From an uncultured Lachnospiraceae bacterium (lineage in GTDB: Bacteria; Bacillota; Clostridia; Lachnospirales; Lachnospiraceae), in contig CAJUNP010000024.1 in the NCBI GenBank assembly GCA_910587935.1, positions 1 to 47,386 of the forward strand: a stretch of 47,386 bases of DNA, in the 5' to 3' direction. A program made the position numbers and the translations under genes. This document shows positions 33,825-42,300 of this stretch, in pieces. Numbering within the stretch: the first letter of the stretch is position 1; each line of letters starts with the position of its first letter. The notes below the pieces were generated by a model, which did no database searches, was not told where the DNA came from, and was given only the letters and a program-made list of their open reading frames with translations.

Positions 33825-35165
33825 CTATGTCCGGATTGTGTCCCGGCGCCAATAACCTTTCCGGTAAAACAGGATGGAAATGGCGGTCCCTATACACCAT
33901 CCTATGGGCCAGGAGAACCAGATGCCGAGGGAGGACTTCAGGATTCCGGAAAGCAAAAATGCCAGTACTACCCGAAGCACAAGATCCGTAAAGGTGGCGG
34001 CCATAAACTGCTTCATAGCCCCGGCGCCGCGCAAGACTCCGTCGGCGGCCAGCTTTGTGGAAACTACGAAGTAGAAGGGAGCCACAATCCACAAAAATAC
34101 CTCTCCGGTACGAAGCGCTTCCGCTGAAGAGCGGTCCATAAACAACAGAAGCAGGTATTTTCCTCCGCACACGTATAACAGACAGAGGGGCACGCACAAT
34201 GTCCACACCAATTTTAATCCGGCCTTAAACCCTTCTCCCACGCGCGGATAAAGCCTGGCGCCGATATTCTGCGCGGAGAAATTGGAAATGCCGTTTCCGA
34301 TGGTGGTAAAAGACGTGATGACCAGATTATTTAATTTTATGGCGGCGGAATATCCGGCGGCTACACTGACTCCAAAACCGTTGATACATCCCTGAAGCAA
34401 AATATTTCCCACGGATATAAAGGACTGCTGAAGGATGCTGGGAATGGCGATCCGGGCCGTTTTTCCTAACAGGTCCCAGGAAAAAATACGGACGGGGGCC
34501 GGGGTCTTAATACCTGCCAGACGTTTTAAAATAAGCAGGACGGAAAAGATGCAGCTGATACCCTGACATAGAAAAGTAGCCCACGCAACGCCGGCAATGC
34601 CCATGGAAAAGGTTTTTACAAACAAAATGTCTATGAAAATATTCGCGGAAGAGGAAAATGCCAGAAATAAAAAGGGTGTCCGCGAGTCGCCCAGCGCGGA
34701 AAAAATTCCTGTGGCAATGTTATAGAAAAACAGGAAAGGCAGTCCCCAGATATAAATATTTAAATACAATGCGGAATCCGACAGGATTTCCGGCTGTGTT
34801 TTCATAAGACGCAGCAGTGCGCCGCAGGATAAAAATCCCGCAAGCATCAAAAGGATGCAGAGTACTCCGGAAGAAATTAAAGCCGTGTAAACGCAGGACT
34901 TCATCCGGGCATAGTCCCTGGCGCCGAAAAGCTGCGATACGATAACGGAACAGCCGATATTGCATCCGAACGCAAAGGCAAGAAATATCAGCGTTATATT
35001 ATAACTGTTCCCCACGGCGGCAAGCGCGTTTTCACCGATAAACCTGCCGGCCACCAGAGAATCCGCGATATTATATAACTGCTGAAAAACAATGCTTCCA
35101 AACATAGGCAGGCAAAACGCCCATAATACCTTTTTCGGGTCGCCCACTGTTAAATCTCTGTTCAT
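33825..35165 (-). CDS. MATE-family multidrug/metabolite exporter
   Basis: A 446-residue transporter with twelve predicted membrane helices in two bundles. WAFCLPMFGSIVFQQLYNIADSLVAGRFIGENALAAVG is the typical start (IADSLVAGRFIG), with GAGAMKQFM and SFTTIGNGISNFSAQNIGA later. It uses an ion gradient to export drugs or metabolites. It begins at the end of the histidine kinase gene: the ATG at 35165 is chosen, but a GTG at 35172-35174 that overlaps the kinase stop is possible. The coupling suggests that the two-component system regulates it or senses the same compound. Confidence 0.9.
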   Translation of the reverse strand: MNRDLTVGDPKKVLWAFCLPMFGSIVFQQLYNIADSLVAGRFIGENALAAVGNSYNITLIFLAFAFGCNIGCSVIVSQLFGARDYARMKSCVYTALISSGVLCILLMLAGFLSCGALLRLMKTQPEILSDSALYLNIYIWGLPFLFFYNIATGIFSALGDSRTPFLFLAFSSSANIFIDILFVKTFSMGIAGVAWATFLCQGISCIFSVLLILKRLAGIKTPAPVRIFSWDLLGKTARIAIPSILQQSFISVGNILLQGCINGFGVSVAAGYSAAIKLNNLVITSFTTIGNGISNFSAQNIGARLYPRVGEGFKAGLKLVWTLCVPLCLLYVCGGKYLLLLFMDRSSAEALRTGEVFLWIVAPFYFVVSTKLAADGVLRGAGAMKQFMAATFTDLVLRVVLAFLLSGILKSSLGIWFSWPIGWCIGTAISILFYRKGYWRRDTIRT

Positions 35166-35170
35166 TTTAA

Positions 35171-36598
35171 TCACTCTTCTTCGTCATTTTGATCCGAAAG
35201 GGCCAGTGAGAAAATAAATTCGCTGCCTACTCCCGGGGTACTGATCACATTAATATGTTCTTCGTGGGACTGAATAATTTCTTTCGTAATGGAGAGCCCC
35301 AGTCCTGTTCCCTTTTTGTCTTTTCCCCTGGAAGCGTCCGACTTATAAAAACGGTCGAAAATCATCTTGAGGTCATCTTTGGGAATTCCTACGCCCGTAT
35401 CTTTCACGGAGACAAAAACCTTATTTTTTTTCTCCGAGGTTTCAATCTTAATTACGGAATCATGGTGGCTGAACTTAATTGCGTTATCCAGAAGATTATA
35501 CAACACCTGCTGAATTTTTTCCATATCCGCGTTGACGTAGAGGATATCGCCGGTAAAGATTAATTCAATGGCGATTTTTTTCGCCTTGCAGGTGCCCTCG
35601 AAGGCTGCGGCTACATTCCGTATGGTACGGTTAATGTCAAAGTCCGTCCGTTCAAGCAGCATGCCCTTGGTATTCAGGTTATTCAGCGTCAGCAGACTGT
35701 TCGTCAATTTGGTCAGGCGCTCCGTTTCGTTTAACACGATTCCCAGATATTTTTCATACATTTCGGGGGGGATCGTACCGTCCAGCATGGCTTCCAGATA
35801 CCCCTTAATGGAGGTAAGCGGTGAACGGAAGTCGTGGGATACATTGGCTACAAATTTTTTCTGGTCATCCTCGGAACGGGCGATCTCCCCTGCCAGATAA
35901 GAAAGGCAGGCGGCCAGATATCCCATTTCATCTTCGCTTTCCACCTGGAATTCATAATGCATATTACCCGTTGCGTACTGCTCCGTCGCATAAGTGATTT
36001 TTTTCAGTGGAACGTAGACCATTTCGGTAAAAAAAATCAGAATGATCAGGGAAAGCAGAAAAAGGATACAAAGCGTTATATAGGAAATCGTCAGCAGGCT
36101 GTTGCAGGAGCGCTGCAGCTCCCCCATGGAATAGTTGATAACCACATATCCGCGCACCTTATATTCGGCAGTAATGGGGGCGTAAACGCTTAACATTTCC
36201 TCTTCATAATAATCATAAAAGGTACTGACCGTATAATAAGAGCCGGCTGTGTCCGTAGGGTCGAAATCCTCGATAATGGAAACTCTCTCCACATCCAGCG
36301 GTGAAGAGGAGTCCAGCACGATACGGCCGGAAGGGTTGATAATCCAGATATTGGCGCTCAGATAAACGCCAAGGGCGTCCAGATGGCTTTTTACGGTATC
36401 CAGCGAGGTTTCGTTGGTATACAGTCCGGACGCATAGGTGCCGGCTATCAGGGTAGCCTCGGAGTAAAGGTCTTCCGCTTTTTCTCTTTTCAGGTGTTCA
36501 AAGGTCATATTCGGCACAAAAGTCGCCACCACAATAAAGCCGAAGAACCCAAATATGAAATAGGCAAGGATAAACTTCAGATAAAGCGTTTTCCGCAT
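35171..36598 (-). CDS. Sensor histidine kinase
   Basis: A 475-residue membrane kinase. One membrane helix near residues 8-30, an outside Cache/PAS-like sensor domain to about 165, a second helix near 170-192, a HAMP linker (about 193-245), then HisKA with VSHDFRSPLTSIKGYLEAML holding the phosphorylated His near 255. The ATPase domain has N box DNAIKFS, G1 DTGVGIP and G2 GTGLGLSI. It overlaps or abuts the response regulator by three bases and the exporter at its end. The signal is unknown. Confidence 0.93.
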   Translation of the reverse strand: MRKTLYLKFILAYFIFGFFGFIVVATFVPNMTFEHLKREKAEDLYSEATLIAGTYASGLYTNETSLDTVKSHLDALGVYLSANIWIINPSGRIVLDSSSPLDVERVSIIEDFDPTDTAGSYYTVSTFYDYYEEEMLSVYAPITAEYKVRGYVVINYSMGELQRSCNSLLTISYITLCILFLLSLIILIFFTEMVYVPLKKITYATEQYATGNMHYEFQVESEDEMGYLAACLSYLAGEIARSEDDQKKFVANVSHDFRSPLTSIKGYLEAMLDGTIPPEMYEKYLGIVLNETERLTKLTNSLLTLNNLNTKGMLLERTDFDINRTIRNVAAAFEGTCKAKKIAIELIFTGDILYVNADMEKIQQVLYNLLDNAIKFSHHDSVIKIETSEKKNKVFVSVKDTGVGIPKDDLKMIFDRFYKSDASRGKDKKGTGLGLSITKEIIQSHEEHINVISTPGVGSEFIFSLALSDQNDEEE

Positions 36599-36601
36599 GG
36601 T

Positions 36602-37300
36602 TTATTTCACCTCGAATTTGTAGCCGATTCCCCAGATCGTAGCAATGCGCCAGGAACTGTGGTCTTTGATTTTTTCGCGGAGACGCTTAATATGAACGTC
36701 TACCGTTCTGGTGTCTCCGATGTATTCATATCCCCAGATCTGGTCCAAAAGCTGTTCCCTGGTAAAAACGTGATTGGGGGAAGCCGCAAGAAAATACAGC
36801 AGTTCCAGCTCCTTGGGAGGCATATCCACGGTTCTTCCCTTATAAATAACGGAGTAATTGGTCTGGTTAACAATCAGGTCGGGGTATTCCACCTTTTTAT
36901 CGTGGGAAGATTCCGGCGTTGAAACGGCGGGTTTATACCGGCGCAGAACCGCTTTTACCCTGGCCACCAGTTCTTTGGAGTCAAAAGGCTTTTCCATGTA
37001 GTCGTCGGCGCCCAGCTCCAGTCCCAGAACCTTGTCAAATATTTCGCCTTTGGCGGAAAGCATAATGATCGGCGTGGAAAATTTGCTGCGAACTTCCCGG
37101 CACACCTGATATCCGTCAATGCCCGGAAGCATCAGATCCAGAAGAATGAGACCCGGCTGAAAAGAATCCATGGCCGACAAAGCCGATTCTCCGTCGTTGA
37201 CAATCATGGTTTCAAAACATTCCTTGGTCAGGTACAGGGAAATTAATTCCGCAATGTTATTATCGTCGTCCACAATCAGTATTTTTTGCTTGCTAACCAT
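36602..37300 (-). CDS. OmpR/PhoB-family response regulator
   Basis: A 232-residue regulator: receiver domain (DDD near 11-13, phosphorylated Asp55 in LILLDLMLPG, switch Lys in DYMEKPF) and a C-terminal winged-helix DNA-binding domain (TRTVDVHIKRLREKI, WGIGYKFE). AGGAGG precedes the ATG. It stands 17 bases after mutS2 and three before the kinase gene, so the pair is probably in a longer operon. Confidence 0.94.
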   Translation of the reverse strand: MVSKQKILIVDDDNNIAELISLYLTKECFETMIVNDGESALSAMDSFQPGLILLDLMLPGIDGYQVCREVRSKFSTPIIMLSAKGEIFDKVLGLELGADDYMEKPFDSKELVARVKAVLRRYKPAVSTPESSHDKKVEYPDLIVNQTNYSVIYKGRTVDMPPKELELLYFLAASPNHVFTREQLLDQIWGYEYIGDTRTVDVHIKRLREKIKDHSSWRIATIWGIGYKFEVK

Positions 37301-37317
37301 ATAAATCCTCCTGTCTT

Positions 37318-39702
37318 TTATTTAAATTCCGCAATGGTGACGCCTGCGTCGCCTTCTCCCAGTTCCCCCAGCCGGAACGTTTTCACATAGCGGCATTTTT
37401 TCAGATGGCTCCGTACTGCGTTTCTTAAGGCGCCGGTTCCCTTTCCGTGCACGATGCGGACGCTGGGAAGATGAGCCAGATAGGCGTCGTCCAGATATTT
37501 GTCAAGAACGGCAATGGCGTCGTCCACGGTTTTGCCGAGCAAATTGATCTCCGTGGAAACGGAAAAGGACTTGGACATTTTAATCTTTCCGGTTCCGCTG
37601 CCATGCAAGCCTGTATTTTTATAACTGACAGGAGCGTCGTCAATAAGAACCAGGTCGTTTAAGTTAGTCTGTGTGCGGATGATCCCGCACTGTACAAAAA
37701 GGCTGCCCTTGGAATCGGGAAGTGTGCTTACGGTGCCGGTCAGCCCCATGGAAAGGATTTTTACGCTGTCGCCTTTTTTTAATTTGGCCGAATCCGGTTT
37801 TTTTCGGTCTGTCGCCGGCTTTTCGGTTTTAAGACTGAGCTTTTCATTCTTATCGTTAATTTTCCCGCGGATGTCCTGCCGTTTTTGTTCCAGCTCTTTC
37901 ATGGAAAGGCTGCCGCCGTTTTTCTGCATGATACGGATGGTCTCGTCGGCGTAGTCCTTGGCCTCCTGCAGAATTTCCCGAGCCTGTTCGTGAGCCTCCC
38001 GCAGCAGTTTTTCCCGGGACTGTGTCAGCTTTTCCTGTTTTTGCTCCAATTGTTTTTTGAGCGTTTCGATTTCCGATTTATAAGTCTGAATTTCCTGTTG
38101 TTCCTTTTCTATGGTTACGCGGCTGTGCTCCAGATTGGCCAGAAGATCCTCGAAGCTTTCCTTTTCTTCGGTAATCTGTTCTTTTGCCGCCCGGATAATT
38201 GCGTCGGGCAGGCCCAGTCTGGAAGAAATGGCAAAGGCGTTGCTTTTGCCGGGAATTCCGATCAGAAGCCGGTATGTGGGACGCAGGGTTGCCACGTCAA
38301 ATTCGCAGCAGGCGTTTTCCACAAAGGACGTGCCCAGGGCATAAACCTTCAATTCACTGTAGTGGGTGGTGGCCATGGTACGGATTCCCCGGTCATGAAG
38401 GTGGTTTAGAATCGCAATAGCCAAAGCGGCTCCCTCCGTCGGATCGGTACCGGCGCCCAGCTCGTCGAAAAGACAGAGGGAATCGGCGTCCGCATGTTTC
38501 AAAATGGATACGATACTGGTCATATGGGAGGAAAAAGTGGAAAGGCTTTGCTCAATACTCTGTTCGTCTCCGATATCCGCATAAACTTCCGTAAAAACGG
38601 AAAGCTCCGACCGGTCGTTGGCGGGAATGTGAAGCCCGGCCTGACCCATCAGCGTAAACAGACCGACAGTTTTCAAAGAAACCGTTTTACCGCCGGTATT
38701 GGGTCCCGTAATTACCAGAAGGTCAAAATCCCGGCCCAAATGAATATCGATGGGAACCACCTTTTTTTTGTCAAGAAGGGGATGGCGGCCCTTGCGTATA
38801 TGAATAAAATGTTCTCTGTTAAAAATGGGAGCCGTGGCGTTTAAGTCCATGGCGAGGCCGGCTTTCGCAAAAATGAAATCGAGCTTGGTCATGGTTTTCT
38901 GATTCTCCATGAGTTCTTCCGTGTGCAGTCCCGCTTTGGCGCTTAAGTCCGCAAGAATCGCTTCGATTTCCGCTTTTTCCTGCAGGGCGAGCTCCTTTAA
39001 CCGGTTATTCAGGCTGACTACGGCGGCGGGTTCAATAAAAAGAGTGGAACCGGCCCGAGACTGGTCATGTATCATTCCCGGCACCTGGTTTTTGTATTCG
39101 GCTTTGACCGGAATACAATACCGGTTTCCGCGCATGGTAATAACGGCATCCTGCAGATACGTGCGGCAGGAGCCGTTCACCATGGAATTAAGCTGGCTGT
39201 GGATTTTCTCATTGGTCAGCGCCATGCTCCGCCGGATCTGTTTTAGAGTGGGGCTGGCGTCGTCCGCGATTTCCTCCTCCGAAAGAATACACCGGCGGAT
39301 TTCGTCGGAGAGCGTCGTCAAAGGGGTGAGAGCGGAAAAATAAACGTCCAGAGAATCCCCGGGGGCGTCTTCCTGTTCCTTTTTGCCGTAAGTTTTAATC
39401 CGGCTGACATTTTCCAGCATACCCGCGATCTTTAATAGCTCCGGTATGGAAAGCGCGCTTCCCACTTCCAGGGAACGGATCGCATATCCCAAATCCTTAT
39501 TGCCGCCGAAAGAAGTGCTTCCTCTGGCAAAGAGACGCGAGAGCGCGTCCCCCGTCTCAATCTGTGCCTTTTCAATGGCAGCCAGATCCGTAGAAGGAAG
39601 CAGCTTCCGGCAAAGCTCCCGACCCGGCTCTGAAGACGCCTTATCCGTCAGCAAAGCAATAATCTTATCATATTCCAATGTACGCAATACTTTCTCATTC
39701 AT
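37318..39702 (-). CDS. mutS2: Endonuclease MutS2
   Basis: A 794-residue ATPase of the MutS2 type, involved in control of recombination and, in Bacillus, in rescue of collided ribosomes. The clamp/lever region leads to an ATPase with GPNTGGKTVSLKT near residues 333-345 and DELGAGTDPTEGAALA. A long coiled coil follows, and a C-terminal Smr nuclease domain has IVHGKGTGALRNAV. The Smr LDxRG motif is here INLLG, which may affect nuclease activity. ATG at 39702 has GAGG eight bases upstream; a longer frame to 39732 lacks a site. It is followed 17 bases later by the response regulator. Confidence 0.94.
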   Translation of the reverse strand: MNEKVLRTLEYDKIIALLTDKASSEPGRELCRKLLPSTDLAAIEKAQIETGDALSRLFARGSTSFGGNKDLGYAIRSLEVGSALSIPELLKIAGMLENVSRIKTYGKKEQEDAPGDSLDVYFSALTPLTTLSDEIRRCILSEEEIADDASPTLKQIRRSMALTNEKIHSQLNSMVNGSCRTYLQDAVITMRGNRYCIPVKAEYKNQVPGMIHDQSRAGSTLFIEPAAVVSLNNRLKELALQEKAEIEAILADLSAKAGLHTEELMENQKTMTKLDFIFAKAGLAMDLNATAPIFNREHFIHIRKGRHPLLDKKKVVPIDIHLGRDFDLLVITGPNTGGKTVSLKTVGLFTLMGQAGLHIPANDRSELSVFTEVYADIGDEQSIEQSLSTFSSHMTSIVSILKHADADSLCLFDELGAGTDPTEGAALAIAILNHLHDRGIRTMATTHYSELKVYALGTSFVENACCEFDVATLRPTYRLLIGIPGKSNAFAISSRLGLPDAIIRAAKEQITEEKESFEDLLANLEHSRVTIEKEQQEIQTYKSEIETLKKQLEQKQEKLTQSREKLLREAHEQAREILQEAKDYADETIRIMQKNGGSLSMKELEQKRQDIRGKINDKNEKLSLKTEKPATDRKKPDSAKLKKGDSVKILSMGLTGTVSTLPDSKGSLFVQCGIIRTQTNLNDLVLIDDAPVSYKNTGLHGSGTGKIKMSKSFSVSTEINLLGKTVDDAIAVLDKYLDDAYLAHLPSVRIVHGKGTGALRNAVRSHLKKCRYVKTFRLGELGEGDAGVTIAEFK

Positions 39703-39779
39703 AAAAACAACCTCATTTCTGACAGTAATCATACCATAATCCAGCCAAAAACACTATACATAACCGAAAAATACTAATA

Positions 39780-39808
39780 TTTACAACCTTTTTGAGTTAG
39801 GGTATAAT
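39780..39808 (+). promoter_or_regulatory. Promoter reading into the structured element
   Basis: TTTACA (39780-39785) and TATAAT (39803-39808) are 17 bases apart. The expected start is near 39815, at the left edge of the folded element. Confidence 0.7.
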
Positions 39809-39817
39809 GTTCGCAAA

Positions 39818-39929
39818 GGGCAGAGTCGAGTAGTCCGGAAAGCAACTATCAAGCTTGCTTGCATAGTTGCTTTCCGGACTACTCGACGAGCGAAGCGAGC
39901 GGGGAAGGTCCCCTTCCCCGCCTCTGCCC
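39818..39929 (+). other. 112-base branched element: 25-bp perfect hairpin in a three-way fold
   Basis: An outer stem pairs 39818-39825 (GGGCAGAG) with 39922-39929 (CTCTGCCC). Inside it lies a 25-bp perfect hairpin (arms 39825-39849 and 39863-39887, 13-base loop with CAAGCTTG; the base at 39825 can join either stem). A GAGCGAAGCGA linker follows, then a 10-bp hairpin (39899-39908 with 39912-39921). No T-run follows, so it is not a simple terminator. A promoter ends about 10 bases before it. It could be a structured RNA, a REP/MITE-type repeat or a leader that controls the next gene. I know no named family with this layout. Confidence 0.75.
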
Positions 39930-39998
39930 GTATTCAGCCAATACCCCCATTAACTGTTTACCTCCCTCCCCCCACCCAAAAAGAACGGAGCCCCCACC

Positions 39999-41321
39999 AT
40001 GCAGCTGCAATCCCCAGATCCCAACAAAGAATCCGATTTCATGATCGAAAAAATAAAAGAACGCCCCATCAACAAGCGCAAACTCCTGCGCCGCACCCTC
40101 ACCACGGCATCCATGGCGGTTGTCTTCGGCCTGATCGCCTGTCTGACCTTCTTACTTTTAGAGCCCGTAATCAATCACTGGCTGTATCCCGAAGAACCTC
40201 CCGAAATGGTGGAACTCCCGGAGGACACGGAAGAGATCCCTCCGGAAGATATGCTGGTGCAGGACGAACCGGAGGATACGCCGGAAGGCCAGGAGATAAA
40301 GCTGGAAGAAGAACAGATTCAGCAGATTCTCTCGGAAGTCAGTCTGGATGTGGATGATTACCGGGCCATGCATGCGTCCGTTACCGCTTATGTGGGAGAA
40401 ATAAACCGGTCTATTGTAACGGTAACCGGAGCGGTTTCCAACGTGGACTGGTTTAATGAATCCTATGAGAGCGAAGGAGCGGTTTCCGGCGTTCTCTTTT
40501 ATAACAACGGAAAAGAACTGCTTATTCTGGCGGACCGCAGCGGCATTGCAAAGGCGGAAACCCTGACGGCTACCTTTTACAACGGGAGAGAAGTGCCGGC
40601 AGAGGTAAAGCAGTACGACAGCAATACAAACCTTGCGGTAATAGCGGTACAGCTGGACGGTTTGGAGGACAGCCTGGTGCAGGAATTGCTGATCGCGCCT
40701 CTGGGAACTTCCAATACCAGAAATTTGCCGGGAACGCCTGTCGTTGTGCTGGGAAGCCCTATGGGTGTTCCGGATTCCGTATGTTTTGGAATGATTACCG
40801 CGTCGGATACCACCCTTTATATGTCGGACGCCAATTATAAGCTGTTATATACGGATATTTTCGGAAGCCAGAATTCAAGCGGCGTAGTGTTTGACTTACA
40901 GGGGCATGTGCTGGGAATCGTAACCAACGGCAAAACGGCGGCAGATTTGCGGAATCTGATAGCCGCTTATGGAATCAGTGAACTGAAGCAGATTGTAAGC
41001 AAGATGGGAAACGGAATAGAGCCGGGATACCTTGGAATCATGGGTACGGATGTAACGGAGGAGGCCAATCGGGAGCTGGGCGTTCCTTACGGCGCCTACA
41101 TCCGGGAAATTTATATGGATTCTCCCGCCATGCTGGCCGGAATTCAGAGGGGAGATGTGATTGTCGAAGTGAACGGAGAAATGATCAGCCGTTTTGCGGA
41201 CTATACCAATACGATTCTGAAGCTTCAGACAGGCTCCACCGTTTCTGTAAAGGTTAGGCGTCAGGTGCAGAATGAATATCGGGAAATGAGTTTTAACGTG
41301 ACAATTGGCTCTGAAAAATAG
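39999..41321 (+). CDS. Membrane-anchored HtrA-like PDZ protein without catalytic triad
   Basis: A 440-residue protein: short cytoplasmic start, one membrane helix (about 37-57: MAVVFGLIACLTFLLLEPVI), an acidic Glu/Pro-rich stretch, a trypsin-like domain (about 125-325) and a PDZ domain (about 345-430; GAYIREIYMDSPAMLAGIQRGDVIVEVNG). Compared with DegP/HtrA the His region reads LLILADRSG instead of NxHV, the Asp region DSNTNLAVIAV has Asn, and GNSGG is replaced by QNSSG. It is probably a non-cleaving binding or scaffold protein. The ATG at 39999 has CGGAG upstream; an ATG at 40041 is possible. Its start follows the branched element and lies in unusually C-rich DNA. Confidence 0.83.
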   Translation: MQLQSPDPNKESDFMIEKIKERPINKRKLLRRTLTTASMAVVFGLIACLTFLLLEPVINHWLYPEEPPEMVELPEDTEEIPPEDMLVQDEPEDTPEGQEIKLEEEQIQQILSEVSLDVDDYRAMHASVTAYVGEINRSIVTVTGAVSNVDWFNESYESEGAVSGVLFYNNGKELLILADRSGIAKAETLTATFYNGREVPAEVKQYDSNTNLAVIAVQLDGLEDSLVQELLIAPLGTSNTRNLPGTPVVVLGSPMGVPDSVCFGMITASDTTLYMSDANYKLLYTDIFGSQNSSGVVFDLQGHVLGIVTNGKTAADLRNLIAAYGISELKQIVSKMGNGIEPGYLGIMGTDVTEEANRELGVPYGAYIREIYMDSPAMLAGIQRGDVIVEVNGEMISRFADYTNTILKLQTGSTVSVKVRRQVQNEYREMSFNVTIGSEK

Positions 41322-41351
41322 AAAGGGATAAAGAACAGAAGGAGACATCTT

Positions 41352-42296
41352 ATGAAGTATATTAAAGATTATAAGGCGGGAGACCGTATTTCGGATATTT
41401 ATCTGTGCAAATACAGGCAGGCGGCCGTTACCAAAAATGGGAAGCCTTATGAAAACGTGATTTTGCAGGATAAGACGGGAACCATCGACGCTAAGGTCTG
41501 GGAGCCTGACAGCGCCGGAATCGGAGAGTATGACGCTCTCGATTATATCCAGGTTGTGGGGGATGTTAACAGCTTTCAGGGAGCCTTGCAGGTAAGCGTA
41601 AAACGAATACGCGTCTGCCAAGAGGGGGAGTATGACCCTGCCGATTATCTGCCGGTGAGCAAAAAAGGCATCGAGCCTATGTATCAGGAGCTTACCGGAT
41701 TTATTGACAGCATAGAAAACAGCAGTTTAAAGACGCTTTTGCAGAACCTGTTCATCAGAGACGAGAAGTTTGTCAAAAGCTTTAAGAATTCTTCCGCAGC
41801 CAAAACCGTACACCACAGTTTTGTGGGAGGGCTTTTGGAACATACCTTAAGCGTGGTGAAGCTGTGCGACTACTATTGCCGGATGTATCCTTTGTTAAAC
41901 AGAGATTTGCTGCTTAGCGCGGCGCTCTGCCATGACATCGGTAAAACCAGGGAATTGTCCGCATTTCCCAGAAACGACTATACGGATGCCGGACAGTTTT
42001 TGGGACATATTGTGATCGGCGTGGAAATGGTAGGTGAAAAGATCCGGGAAATTGAAGGCTTTCCGGAACTGCTCAGTGCGGAGCTGAAGCACTGTATTTT
42101 GTCCCATCACGGAGAGTTTGAATTCGGGTCACCCAAAAAGCCTGCGATTATGGAGGCGGCAGCCCTGAATTTTGCCGACAATACGGATGCCAAAATGCAG
42201 ACTTTTACAGAGCTTTTGGAAGGAACAAAGGAAACGGAATGGCTGGGCTTTAACCGGCTTTTTGAATCGAATATACGAAAAACCGGGTTGAAATAA
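41352..42296 (+). CDS. yhaM: 3'-5' exoribonuclease YhaM-family
   Basis: A 314-residue nuclease with an N-terminal OB fold (about 10-100; YENVILQDKTGTIDAKVW) and a C-terminal HD domain (about 150-300; HHSFVGGLLEHTLSVV, ALCHDIGKTREL, LSHHGEFEFGSP). YhaM in Firmicutes trims RNA and single-stranded DNA ends. GGAGA precedes the ATG. It follows the PDZ gene by 30 bases and the RNA methyltransferase by four, so the three may be one operon. Confidence 0.92.
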   Translation: MKYIKDYKAGDRISDIYLCKYRQAAVTKNGKPYENVILQDKTGTIDAKVWEPDSAGIGEYDALDYIQVVGDVNSFQGALQVSVKRIRVCQEGEYDPADYLPVSKKGIEPMYQELTGFIDSIENSSLKTLLQNLFIRDEKFVKSFKNSSAAKTVHHSFVGGLLEHTLSVVKLCDYYCRMYPLLNRDLLLSAALCHDIGKTRELSAFPRNDYTDAGQFLGHIVIGVEMVGEKIREIEGFPELLSAELKHCILSHHGEFEFGSPKKPAIMEAAALNFADNTDAKMQTFTELLEGTKETEWLGFNRLFESNIRKTGLK

Positions 42297-42300
42297 AAGA

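Noticed and set aside
39818..39929. Reading the branched element as an ordinary terminator
   Set aside because: No T-run follows either strand, and a promoter points into it.
40896..41621. A 241-residue minus-strand frame across the PDZ and yhaM genes
   Set aside because: It crosses two real genes in antisense and lacks a ribosome site.
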